Source of the DNA: Butyrivibrio sp.
GTDB lineage: Bacteria; Bacillota; Clostridia; Lachnospirales; Lachnospiraceae
Direction: 5' to 3'
Assembly: GCA_024692165.1 (NCBI GenBank)
Contig: JAILMY010000149.1
Location: forward strand, 1 to 59,677
Length of the DNA stretch: 59,677 nucleotides
Part shown: positions 20,015 through 29,277 of the stretch, piece by piece
Layout: each line of letters starts with the position of its first letter
Numbering within the stretch: position 1 is the stretch's first letter
Made by a program: the position numbers and the translations under genes
Notes under the pieces: model-generated
The model's database searches: none
What the model was told of the DNA's origin: nothing
Seen by the model: the letters and a program-made list of their open reading frames with translations, nothing else

Positions 20015-21166
20015 TTGAACTACGTCTTGTACTATGTAGAGGCATATGCTGCCAGTATATTTCTTTTGGGGATTTTTCTTTTTAAAATTCAACATGGTGT
20101 AAATAAGCAGATATCTCAGGTGTATTTAGGCAACTTGGTCTTTGACCTAATGCTTTATTTCGTTGCGGAGATTTTTTGGGCACTGGTTGATGGTGGGACA
20201 TTGGGTGAATCCAAGTCGCTTTTGTATTTGTCCAATATTTTTACCTATGTGCTTATCTCTGTGGCTGCATACCAGTGGTTTTTGCTTTCTGAGGCGATTC
20301 AGGGCGATAAGGTTGTGGAGTCGGATCCCTTTAAACTTATTCTTAGTATTCCTGTATGGATTTCAACTATACTATGCGTAAGTGCATACAGAACAGGACT
20401 GGTTTACTATGTGGATGACAATGGCAAGCTTGTAAACGGCAAGTTCTATATTCTTTTGATCATTGTTCCCTTTGGCTACATGCTTGCATCATCGGCAAAG
20501 GCCTTCGGACGAGCTTTCGCCAAGGACAAATACGCTGACAGAAACACCTATTTCATGATAGGATTTTTCCCGATTGCGCCCATAATTCTGGGAGTGCTTC
20601 AGGCAGTTTACTGGAGAATACCGCTTCTTTGCTACGGCGCATTGGCGGCTGTAATTTATATTTATATTTCTCTTCAGGACAACCTGATATCTCTTGATCC
20701 GCTTACACAGATCAATAACAGGAATCAGATGTACAAGTACCTGGCAGCTAAGATGAGAAATGAAGAGCCTGGCCTGTCACTGTTTCTTTTGATAGTTGAT
20801 GTGGATAAGTTCAAGAATATCAATGATGCTTACGGGCATTCTGAAGGAGACAGGGCGCTGGTAAGAATAGCCGGTGCCATAAAGAAGGCTTGCCAGGGAC
20901 CAAGGAGCAGATTCTTCGTATCAAGGTATGGCGGAGATGAATTTGTAGTTGTGGCAGAGATGGCCTACAGAGCAGAAGCTACATGGCTTGCGGATCAGAT
21001 AAAGAGTAATGTGAGAAAAATAGCATCTGAGGATAATCAGAGATACTCCTTGTCGGTCAGCGTTGGAATTGCGCAGTATGATTACTCGCAGCCAATATCA
21101 ATGCAGGCATTCATTGCAAGAGCCGATTCGGATCTATATAAACAGAAAAAACTTGGGGCTGGTTGA
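20015..21166 (+). CDS. Membrane diguanylate cyclase (multi-TM sensor + GGDEF)
   Basis: 7TM-like N-terminus, DPLTQINNR, SRYGGDEFVVV. TTG 20015 has gggaggt upstream; the listed start 19994 precedes that RBS. Confidence 0.88.
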   Translation: MNYVLYYVEAYAASIFLLGIFLFKIQHGVNKQISQVYLGNLVFDLMLYFVAEIFWALVDGGTLGESKSLLYLSNIFTYVLISVAAYQWFLLSEAIQGDKVVESDPFKLILSIPVWISTILCVSAYRTGLVYYVDDNGKLVNGKFYILLIIVPFGYMLASSAKAFGRAFAKDKYADRNTYFMIGFFPIAPIILGVLQAVYWRIPLLCYGALAAVIYIYISLQDNLISLDPLTQINNRNQMYKYLAAKMRNEEPGLSLFLLIVDVDKFKNINDAYGHSEGDRALVRIAGAIKKACQGPRSRFFVSRYGGDEFVVVAEMAYRAEATWLADQIKSNVRKIASEDNQRYSLSVSVGIAQYDYSQPISMQAFIARADSDLYKQKKLGAG

Positions 21167-21213
21167 TTCCGGCCTCCTTTTATTTTTGAGACGAAAGAGT
21201 ATTTCTGACGAAC

Positions 21214-21306
21214 TCAAAACAGCGTGGATATGAAGTTTATTATAAGTCCTGCCAGGACAAAAGCCGCCAATATGGAGATTGCATAGATAAATTTCATGCG
21301 AGCCAT
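21214..21306 (-). CDS. Unlisted 30-aa predicted single-TM small protein MARMKFIYAISILAAFVLAGLIINFISTLF
   Basis: Minus strand aaaggagtttcctATG; one hydrophobic helix and stop TGA; below ORF-track cutoff. Confidence 0.6.
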   Translation of the reverse strand: MARMKFIYAISILAAFVLAGLIINFISTLF

Positions 21307-21424
21307 AGGAAACTCCTTTGTATGTTCGGGTCATTAAGTATATAATTATTTTATACTATTTGGTAATACTTTTCATTTTTTAAATCAATTTCAAAGTATA
21401 TTTGTATTTACTTGAGGAGGGGTT

Positions 21425-24178
21425 ATGCAGATATATGTAGCTGGTAATGTTTTAAGAAGTGGAGATGGGACTGTAAAGCATCCATTTAAGACTATTCAGG
21501 AAGCAGCAGACATTGCTGTTGCCGGAGACGTAGTATTTGTGGGGCCGGGAGTCTATAGAGAATGGGTAAGACCGAATAATGGTGGATGTCCTGATAAAAG
21601 AATATCCTATATCAGCACTGCCAGGGGAGAAGCTGTCATCACCGGAGCTGAAGAGCTAAAGGGCTTTGAGAGTTTTGAGAATGTCTGGCGCATAAGGATA
21701 CCCAACAGCTTTTTTGGAAGCTTTAACCCTTTTGTGGAGGTGGTTCACGGAGACTGGTATACCAGCACTGATGATGCGCCGCATTTGGGAGAGATATATC
21801 TTAACGGCAAGTCTATGTATGAGGTATTTGACATGAACAGCCTCATGCATCCAAATAGGGACAACAGGTCCTGGGATCCGGATTTTTCAATTTATACCTG
21901 GTATACGGTTCAGGAAAATGATGACACTGTTATTTACTGTAATTTCCAGGACAAGAACCCTGAGTTTGAGAATGTGGAACTCTCTGTAAGAAAGGCATGT
22001 TTCATGCCGGATAAAGATGGCGTTTCATATATCACTGTATCAGGCTTTGCAATCCGCCAGGCTGCCACACAGTGGGCGCCACCTACTGCTTATCAGGAGG
22101 GAATGATAGGCCCCCACTGGTCCAAGGGCTGGATAATAGAGGACTGCGAGATTTCTGAGGCTAAGTGCAGCGGTATTTCCCTTGGAAAGTATCATCAAAG
22201 AGGCAATAACAACAAGTGGACAACCACCTGGGTGAAGGATGGAACACAGACCCAGAGAGACGCCGTATGTCAGGCTGTAAACGAGGGATGGGATAAAGAG
22301 ACCATCGGAAGTCATATCATAAGACGCTGTGATATTCACAACTGTGGACAGACCGGAATCGTTGGACACATGGGCGGCGCCTTTTCTCTGATAGAGGACA
22401 ACCACATCCATAACATCAATAACAAGCACAACCTGGCCGGCGCGGAGATAGGCGGCATCAAGCTTCACGCGGCAATAGATACCATCATAAGACGCAATCA
22501 TATTGATCATTGTACAAGGGGCATCTGGCTTGACTGGGAAGCTCAGGGCACAAGGGTGTCACAGAACTTCCTTCACGACAATGTACCACCTAAGGGAACG
22601 GTCATAGATAATGGCCTGTCTCTTGGCGAGGATATTTTCGTTGAGGTATCTCACGGACCTACAATCATTGATCACAACCTGCTTTTATCAGATATTGCAT
22701 GCAGGCTCAGTACTCAGGGAATAGCCCTGATACATAACCTTATCGCAGGCTCTTTTACCTATGTGGGAAGGGGCACTGATAACGGCGGCAAGAAACTGGC
22801 GACGGACAGATATACACCATATCATGTGCCACACTCCACGAAGATAGCAGGCTTTATGACTATCCTTCACGGAGATGCCAGGATTTACAACAACATTTTT
22901 GTTCAGAAGACTGTAAGGCAGGATCTTCTGGACTATTGTGTCTCAAGGAACGCAGACACAGTGGACCGCAATAATTTCATCTGCGGCAGTATGCCTTACA
23001 ACAATTTCCCAAGTGTTTCCGAGTACTTTGGGCGCTTTGGAAAGAATGCGGTAAAAGAGCTTGGATCAAAGGATCTTTACTACGAGCATCTTCCTGTTAC
23101 CCTTAGCGGCAACGCATATTTTAACGGGGCAAGGCCCTGTGACGGCGAAGTATGTCATGTGGACAAGGATCACAAGATAAGCTTTTACATTGATGAGAAT
23201 GATGGAAGATATACCCTTCATACAAATCTCTATGAGTATCTTCCAAGAAACATAGCCATGCCTGTAAACACCAGAATTCTGGGAGTGGCCTTTGAGCCGG
23301 AGCAGAGATTTGAAAATCCTGACGGTTCGGAGATCATGTTTGATCAGGACTACTTTGGCAGGAAAAAGGGAATCAATCCGGTGGCAGGTCCCTTCGAGGA
23401 GTGCGGCACCGACAGATTTACTGTACAGACTCCGGGCTTTGGATCCTACAGAATCGTTTATGAGAAAAATGAGCGGATACCGGACAAGAGCATTTCCCGG
23501 GAAAAGGAAGAAAATGAAGAGCATGATCAGGACCAGAATCAAGATCAGGATCAGACTCTTAATCAGGAAGAAGTAGTTGAAGAGATCCTGGATGAGATAA
23601 AGAATCCTGAAACTGAGCATGATCTGCGTTTTGACCCCAATTTCACCATAGAAGAGGATGACTTTGAGATTGAGGACAGGGTAAGCGAGATTAATTCAAA
23701 TATTCTTCTTACGGGCTGCGACGTGGTTGATATCAAGTTCCCCTTTGAGGGTGAGCTTTTCCAGGTAAGTGACATGTTCGTAAAGGGCAATGAAGTATGG
23801 CTCTATGATAACGTAAACGTAAGACTTGTGGAGCTTGACCTTGAATATGGAATCTACCGGAATCTCAAGAAGTGGTCTGTAGGAGCGTTGCAGTCACTGG
23901 ATGTTTCAGATGACCCCAACGTGGCCGGAATGGTCAGAACCGCCGGAACTCTTCTGTGCATTCTTTCAAAGAGCATAACCCATGATGCCAAGGACACCTG
24001 TGACACAATACAGGCCAAGGCCAATGAAGGCATTGAGCCCAAGGGTATCAAGATGAGGTTTACACCTAAGTATTTAAAGTTTATCCGTAACAAGAAATTC
24101 ATTTCCCTGGAGGATGTTATCTACCGCATGAGCAGGGGCAGTATGGATGTGGTCACGGAGAGACTTGAACATTTATAG
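21425..24178 (+). CDS. GH120 family beta-xylosidase-like parallel beta-helix protein with acidic linker and unrecognised C-terminal domain
   Basis: [80 protein letters not shown] match remembered XylC/GH120; no signal peptide. Confidence 0.87.
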   Translation: [917 protein letters not shown]

Positions 24179-24206
24179 AATTAACTGATGATAAGGATAA
24201 GGCCTG

Positions 24207-25472
24207 ATGGACAGACAAACCAATTGGTATAGGCTTGATAATGCAGCGAAGATTGTTCCTTCCACTGCGAAGGGAGCTAATACCAGAGTATTCAGAATCA
24301 CATGCCAGCTAAAAGAAGAGGTTGAGGAAGAGATTCTTCAGCAGGCTCTTGATGACATTATTGATGAATACCCTATCTTTAACTGCGTTTTACGAAGAGG
24401 CATTTTCTGGTACTACTTAGAGGACAGCAATATACACCAGACTGTTCAGGAGGACAGTATTCCGGCCTGTTCACCTCTTTATATTCCGGGACGAAAGAAT
24501 CTTCTATACAGAGTAAACTATTACAACAACCGCATAAATCTTGAGATGTTCCATGTGCTGGCGGACGGCACCGGAGCCTTTATGTTCTTTAAAAATCTTG
24601 TGACCAGATACCTGGTTATAAAGCATGGGATAGAGGCAGATATCAAGCCTATTGATGAGTTCTCCGTGGAAGAGAAAAATGTGGATGCCTTTACTGACTT
24701 TTACAGTAAGCAAAAGGGTCTTAAGCAGCTAAAGGAGATGTCATCAGTTAAGGCTTATCAGATCACCGGGGAGATTGATGATAACCTTTTGCCCCATCTG
24801 GTGGAAGGAACGGTATCTGCTAAAAAGTTCCTGGGGATTGCCCATGAATACAACACCACAGTAGGTGTCCTTTGCGTATCCATTTATATAAAGGCTGTGA
24901 TACAGGGCATGAATCGAAGACAGATGAAAAAGCACGTGGTCATAAGTGTTCCTGTTAATCTAAGGCAGTTCTTTAAATCAGGAACCAGCAGAAATTTCTT
25001 TGGTGTCATTAACATTGACTACGACCCGGCTAATTACAAGGACGATCTTAAGGACATCATAGAACAGGTTAACAGAGACTTTAAGGAAAAGCTCTCACCG
25101 GAAAATATTGAAAAGACCATGAACTCATACGCGGCCCTGGAGCACAACTTTGGAATCAAGATGATTCCGCTTCCAATCAAGGACTTTGGAATCGGACTCT
25201 TTGACAGGGCAGCCAAAAAGGGTGTAACAAGCTCCATGTCCAATCTGGGACAGATAAAGATGCCGGAGGAAGTGGAGGATTACATTGAAGGGTTCAGCGC
25301 CTTCATGACCGCTCAGTCACAGCAGATTTGTGTCTGCTCCTATAAAGACAGATTGAGCTTTGGCGAGGTTTCTCCCTACAAGACCCACAAGAGCATGCTG
25401 AATTTCTTCAGGTGCCTTACAGAGATGGGAATTGAGGTTGAGCTTGGAACCAATGATTACGATAAGGAGTAA
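24207..25472 (+). CDS. Condensation/alcohol-acetyltransferase-like acyltransferase
   Basis: HxxxDG motif (FHVLADGTGAF), DEYPIFNCVLRR, SVPVNLRQFF, SSMSNLG. Confidence 0.78.
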   Translation: MDRQTNWYRLDNAAKIVPSTAKGANTRVFRITCQLKEEVEEEILQQALDDIIDEYPIFNCVLRRGIFWYYLEDSNIHQTVQEDSIPACSPLYIPGRKNLLYRVNYYNNRINLEMFHVLADGTGAFMFFKNLVTRYLVIKHGIEADIKPIDEFSVEEKNVDAFTDFYSKQKGLKQLKEMSSVKAYQITGEIDDNLLPHLVEGTVSAKKFLGIAHEYNTTVGVLCVSIYIKAVIQGMNRRQMKKHVVISVPVNLRQFFKSGTSRNFFGVINIDYDPANYKDDLKDIIEQVNRDFKEKLSPENIEKTMNSYAALEHNFGIKMIPLPIKDFGIGLFDRAAKKGVTSSMSNLGQIKMPEEVEDYIEGFSAFMTAQSQQICVCSYKDRLSFGEVSPYKTHKSMLNFFRCLTEMGIEVELGTNDYDKE

Positions 25473-25477
25473 TTTAA

Positions 25478-26143
25478 ATGCAGTATTGTCCTAAGTGTAA
25501 GGTAAACATAAGAGGAGAGAAGTATTGTTGTCCCCTTTGTCAGGGCAAGATCAAAGAAGTAGATGACAATATCAATGAGCCCTTTCCTACACTTCCGAGA
25601 AAGAAGATCAGTAACATAACCTTCTTTAAGGTTGTTACTTTCATATTTGTTGCTTTGGAGATCATATTTGAAACCATCAATATCCAGACAGGTGGACAGT
25701 ATCCATTCATCGGAATCACAATGCTGGGAATACTGGTGGCTTGGATCACTATTTTGACTACCATGTACCTTAGAAACAACCTGATCAAGGTAATTACCTG
25801 GGAGGTCGTGGTTGCTATTGTGGTGGATATCTACATCGATCTAAAGACAGGCTTTCATGGCTGGAGTGTTATGTGGATGGTGCCTGCGACCCTGATAGGC
25901 CTGGCAATAGCTACAATTATTACCGCCAAGATAGTCAGGCTCCGTATGGATGAATACATCCTTTACCTGGTGCTTGATCTGGTGATGGCTCTTTTGCAGA
26001 TAATCTTTATAGCAAATGGAATGAACAAGTTCACATGGCCTGCTGTAATCAGCATCACGGTATATCTGATCATGATCGTGGCATTGTTTATTTTCAGATT
26101 CAGGGATCTTAAGAATGCTTCAGAAAGGTTCTTTAATATGTGA
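25478..26143 (+). CDS. Zinc-ribbon multi-TM membrane protein (DUF6320-like)
   Basis: MQYCPKCKVNIRGEKYCCPLCQGKI followed by about six TM helices. Confidence 0.75.
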   Translation: MQYCPKCKVNIRGEKYCCPLCQGKIKEVDDNINEPFPTLPRKKISNITFFKVVTFIFVALEIIFETINIQTGGQYPFIGITMLGILVAWITILTTMYLRNNLIKVITWEVVVAIVVDIYIDLKTGFHGWSVMWMVPATLIGLAIATIITAKIVRLRMDEYILYLVLDLVMALLQIIFIANGMNKFTWPAVISITVYLIMIVALFIFRFRDLKNASERFFNM

Positions 26144-27336
26144 CGCCTATGAGCATTAAGAACAGACTCAATAAGAATAACCTAAAGCGCGGCGTGGTAT
26201 TTGCTTCCATGGTTGGCGACTTTGTGGAGAACAGGATTGGAAAGGCGATTGAAGAAAAGGGCTACGAAGCAGACATCCTTCCTGATGATCCCGAGGATAT
26301 GAAGTGGTATAAGGTTCCGCTGGAAAAGGGAATTTCCGGTGACGGATCCGAGTATCACATTTATGTAAAAAAAGCTGATCCGAAAAAGCTATGTATCTTC
26401 TTATCCGGAGGAGGCGTAGCCTATAACGAATACACGGCGGCAAGACCCGTTACCGGAGGAAAGGTGGCAGCAGGGCTTCCCAATTACTACTGGAACAACC
26501 TGCGGCCCTTTACCCAGATAATGAACATCAACATGGGAATAACGGACATAAGTAATGACAAGAATCCTTTCAGGGATTGGAGCTTTGTTGTTGTTACCTA
26601 TTCCACCGGGGATTTCCATGTGGGAAATAACGACTATCCATACACCGGCGAGGATGGCCAGGAAAGAGTGCTTCACTTTCATGGCTATGTAAATTTCCTT
26701 GAGAGCATGAAGGTTGCGAAGTCTCTTTTCCCAAATCCGGCGACTCTTCTTATTGCAGGAAATTCAGCCGGAGCCTTTGCAGTTCCTGCCCTGGCGGGAG
26801 AGATAGTTGATGATTACTATCCAAAAGCCAGAAATGTTACTCTGTTTTCCGATAGCGGACAGCTCCTCTATAAACACTGGAGAAAGACCGCCAGGAATAT
26901 CTGGAAGACGAAGCCTTCGGTTTACGAGCCGCTGGTATCAGAGAACATTACACTGGACTGGTACAGGAGCCTGTATGCTAAATATGGGGACAGGTTCAGA
27001 TATCTGTATTCCAGTTCAATCTACGATTATCTTTTAAGCGCTTATTACAACGACATTATTCGCAAGAAATATAAGACAGATCAGGAGGTTCAGCTGGACT
27101 ACTACAGACAGCTGGTGGAGATGGTAGGAGAGCTCAAGGCTTTGACTCCTGACTTTGGAATGTTTTTGAATGAATGGAGAATACCGCTTATAACCATGGG
27201 CGGAACGGTGCACACCAGTGTACGAGAGCCTCACTTTTTATTATTTTCCCAGGATGGGATAACCATGGCGAAATGGCTTTCGGATGCCTGCGAAGGAAAG
27301 GTATACGACGTCGGAATGGATCTATTAAAGAGGTAG
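26140..27336 (+). CDS. Pectinacetylesterase-family-like alpha/beta hydrolase
   Basis: LCIFLSGGGVAYN oxyanion region, AGNSAGAFAVP nucleophile motif, FSDSG; overlaps upstream stop by 4 nt. Confidence 0.8.
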   Translation: MTPMSIKNRLNKNNLKRGVVFASMVGDFVENRIGKAIEEKGYEADILPDDPEDMKWYKVPLEKGISGDGSEYHIYVKKADPKKLCIFLSGGGVAYNEYTAARPVTGGKVAAGLPNYYWNNLRPFTQIMNINMGITDISNDKNPFRDWSFVVVTYSTGDFHVGNNDYPYTGEDGQERVLHFHGYVNFLESMKVAKSLFPNPATLLIAGNSAGAFAVPALAGEIVDDYYPKARNVTLFSDSGQLLYKHWRKTARNIWKTKPSVYEPLVSENITLDWYRSLYAKYGDRFRYLYSSSIYDYLLSAYYNDIIRKKYKTDQEVQLDYYRQLVEMVGELKALTPDFGMFLNEWRIPLITMGGTVHTSVREPHFLLFSQDGITMAKWLSDACEGKVYDVGMDLLKR

Positions 27337-27415
27337 TAGTCAGCGTTAGAAAAGAGCCATGCCCTATGGAATGATAGGACATGACCCTTAGAAGTTCTTA
27401 TAGATATTGCTTATT

Positions 27416-27586
27416 TCAGTCGATGAAACATTCCTCAATCTGAGCTTCGTACTCATCTCGCTGTTCTGCCGGAATATCGTATTCATCAAGTGCTTCAGCT
27501 ACTGACCAGTGCTCATTGGCCATGGAGCGCAGTATATTGCGAATAACCCTGGAATCTAGAGCCTCAATATCAGTAACATTAGTCAT
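27416..27586 (-). CDS. Unlisted 56-aa small acidic protein MTNVTDIEALDSRVIRNILRSMANEHWSVAEALDEYDIPAEQRDEYEAQIEECFID
   Basis: Minus strand gaggaggatgtgttATG, stop TGA; TTGTAT-N16-TACAAT promoter-like elements about 30 nt upstream; below ORF-track cutoff. Confidence 0.72.
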   Translation of the reverse strand: MTNVTDIEALDSRVIRNILRSMANEHWSVAEALDEYDIPAEQRDEYEAQIEECFID

Positions 27587-27620
27587 AACACATCCTCCTC
27601 AAAAAACAACAATAACTTTC

Positions 27621-27638
27621 ACTACAATATATTGTAGT
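27621..27638. promoter_or_regulatory. Perfect 18-bp palindrome ACTACAATATATTGTAGT overlapping predicted -10 of the 56-aa ORF
   Basis: actacaata is the exact reverse complement of tattgtagt; minus-strand TACAAT lies inside. Confidence 0.65.
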
Positions 27639-27720
27639 ATAAAAAAATCTCTATACAAGTATTGACATTTGAAGTGTTACTATTTTTGTAAAATATGCAC
27701 AGAAAACGAGAGGTAATTTC

Positions 27721-28857
27721 ATGCATATAATCGCTGTAGCTCTGATTTTATCCATATTGGCGGGGATTGCTTCTTTCTTATTTGTTGGAATAATTCCGTC
27801 AATTATAGCATTAATTCTGAATATTATATGCATTCGTAAAGAAAAGTCTATCAATACTGTCAGATCTCTGGCAATATCTGTTGTGGGTATTCTTTTGCCC
27901 GTCATCATGTATCTGAACTCCTATGGTTTTAGTCTCCCCTTTGAGAAAATAAAAGGAATGCCCATGCTCTCCCAGATCCTTTATGACAATTACACAAGGC
28001 TGGGATTTAATATGGACTGGATGCTAAAGGACAGCGGAAAGCTGGATGAAGAGCTGCTGACGGAAGTTAATAATGGAATGGGACTATACTATGTCACCGA
28101 GGGTGTTGACTTTGATGAGGAAGGAGTACATGTGGCAGAGGAGCCTGTAGAAGAGGCCTCCATCGATGATGCCATACCCGGGATGGATATTGAGATTGAC
28201 GAGTCTTCAATATTTGAGGCTGTTGATTCGAATTCGGACGCCGGAAAAATGGAAATAGGAAAGTCCGATGACGACATGCCTTCGTACGGGGGACTTCCCA
28301 TCGGAACTCTAATAGTAGGACAGTATTTCAGAGAGGATGACCACAACTGCAATCCTATTCTTGTACTGCAGAATAAGACAGGAGGAGCATGCCGATTTGA
28401 GTGCCTCTTTACCGCAAGGGATGAGGATGGAAATGAGCTGGCTACTTCCAGGAAGACCGTGGAAGCAGTAAAAAACGATGCACTCTTTGTGTTTGAGGGA
28501 AGGTTTGATAAGGGAAGGCTTGATGGTAAGCGGCCTGCCATGTACGAATTTCTTGTATCAAAAAGAGATCCTTATGAAAAGGATATGGCAGACGAGGTAT
28601 CGGTATTCAGTCAGGTGCTGGATTATTCGGTGATGGTGACTGCTCAGAACCTTTCGGATAAAAAGGTCAAGGTAGACGCATATGTGCTATTCTTTGATGG
28701 GGATGAGCTGGTAGACTGTATCTGGATGATTCCCAGAAACGAAGATGAGGTTACTGTTTATCCAAAAAGCGCAGCAGCAATAAAGGCAGATGCCTACTAC
28801 AGATTTGACCGCGTAGAGACATACTACACCGCATATGAAGCGGTGGAGGCAAGATAG
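27721..28857 (+). CDS. Membrane-anchored protein of unknown function
   Basis: Two or three N-terminal TM helices and long soluble C-terminal domain. Confidence 0.7.
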   Translation: MHIIAVALILSILAGIASFLFVGIIPSIIALILNIICIRKEKSINTVRSLAISVVGILLPVIMYLNSYGFSLPFEKIKGMPMLSQILYDNYTRLGFNMDWMLKDSGKLDEELLTEVNNGMGLYYVTEGVDFDEEGVHVAEEPVEEASIDDAIPGMDIEIDESSIFEAVDSNSDAGKMEIGKSDDDMPSYGGLPIGTLIVGQYFREDDHNCNPILVLQNKTGGACRFECLFTARDEDGNELATSRKTVEAVKNDALFVFEGRFDKGRLDGKRPAMYEFLVSKRDPYEKDMADEVSVFSQVLDYSVMVTAQNLSDKKVKVDAYVLFFDGDELVDCIWMIPRNEDEVTVYPKSAAAIKADAYYRFDRVETYYTAYEAVEAR

Positions 28858-28880
28858 AAGTGTGATTAAATCGATACGAA

Positions 28881-29183
28881 TCAGCCCTCCGGTGGATTTG
28901 GATTACCGCTTTCAACCATCATGTTGATGGCTTCAAAGGCGACTTCATAGATATCAGCCAGATCTTTGGCGCCTTCATCATCCTTTTCAGCAAGCTTTCT
29001 GTACTGATTCAGGAAATAGATGCGGGCCTGTTCAACGGTTCTTTTTGGAATTATGTGACCGTTGCCAAAGATAGAGCCGGATTCGGGATTATATTTTCCT
29101 GATGTGAATCGTGTCTTCTGAGCATCACCCATTCCCATGGATTTTGCCAGTGAATGAATCAGATCTTCTCTTCCAAGTGACAT
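28881..29183 (-). CDS. Hypothetical protein (100 aa)
   Basis: ORF with non-low-complexity composition in an otherwise empty interval. Confidence 0.65.
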   Translation of the reverse strand: MSLGREDLIHSLAKSMGMGDAQKTRFTSGKYNPESGSIFGNGHIIPKRTVEQARIYFLNQYRKLAEKDDEGAKDLADIYEVAFEAINMMVESGNPNPPEG

Positions 29184-29277
29184 AGCCGTCTCCTATCTAT
29201 GGATTATCATAGTTATATATATTCATGATAACACACTTGACGGAAAATCGTAAATGCCTAAAAGGCAGGAGGATTAC

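Noticed and set aside
27662-27694. TTGACA...TAAAAT plus-strand promoter before 27721
   Set aside because: Spacing of about 21 bp is too long for a standard sigma-A promoter.
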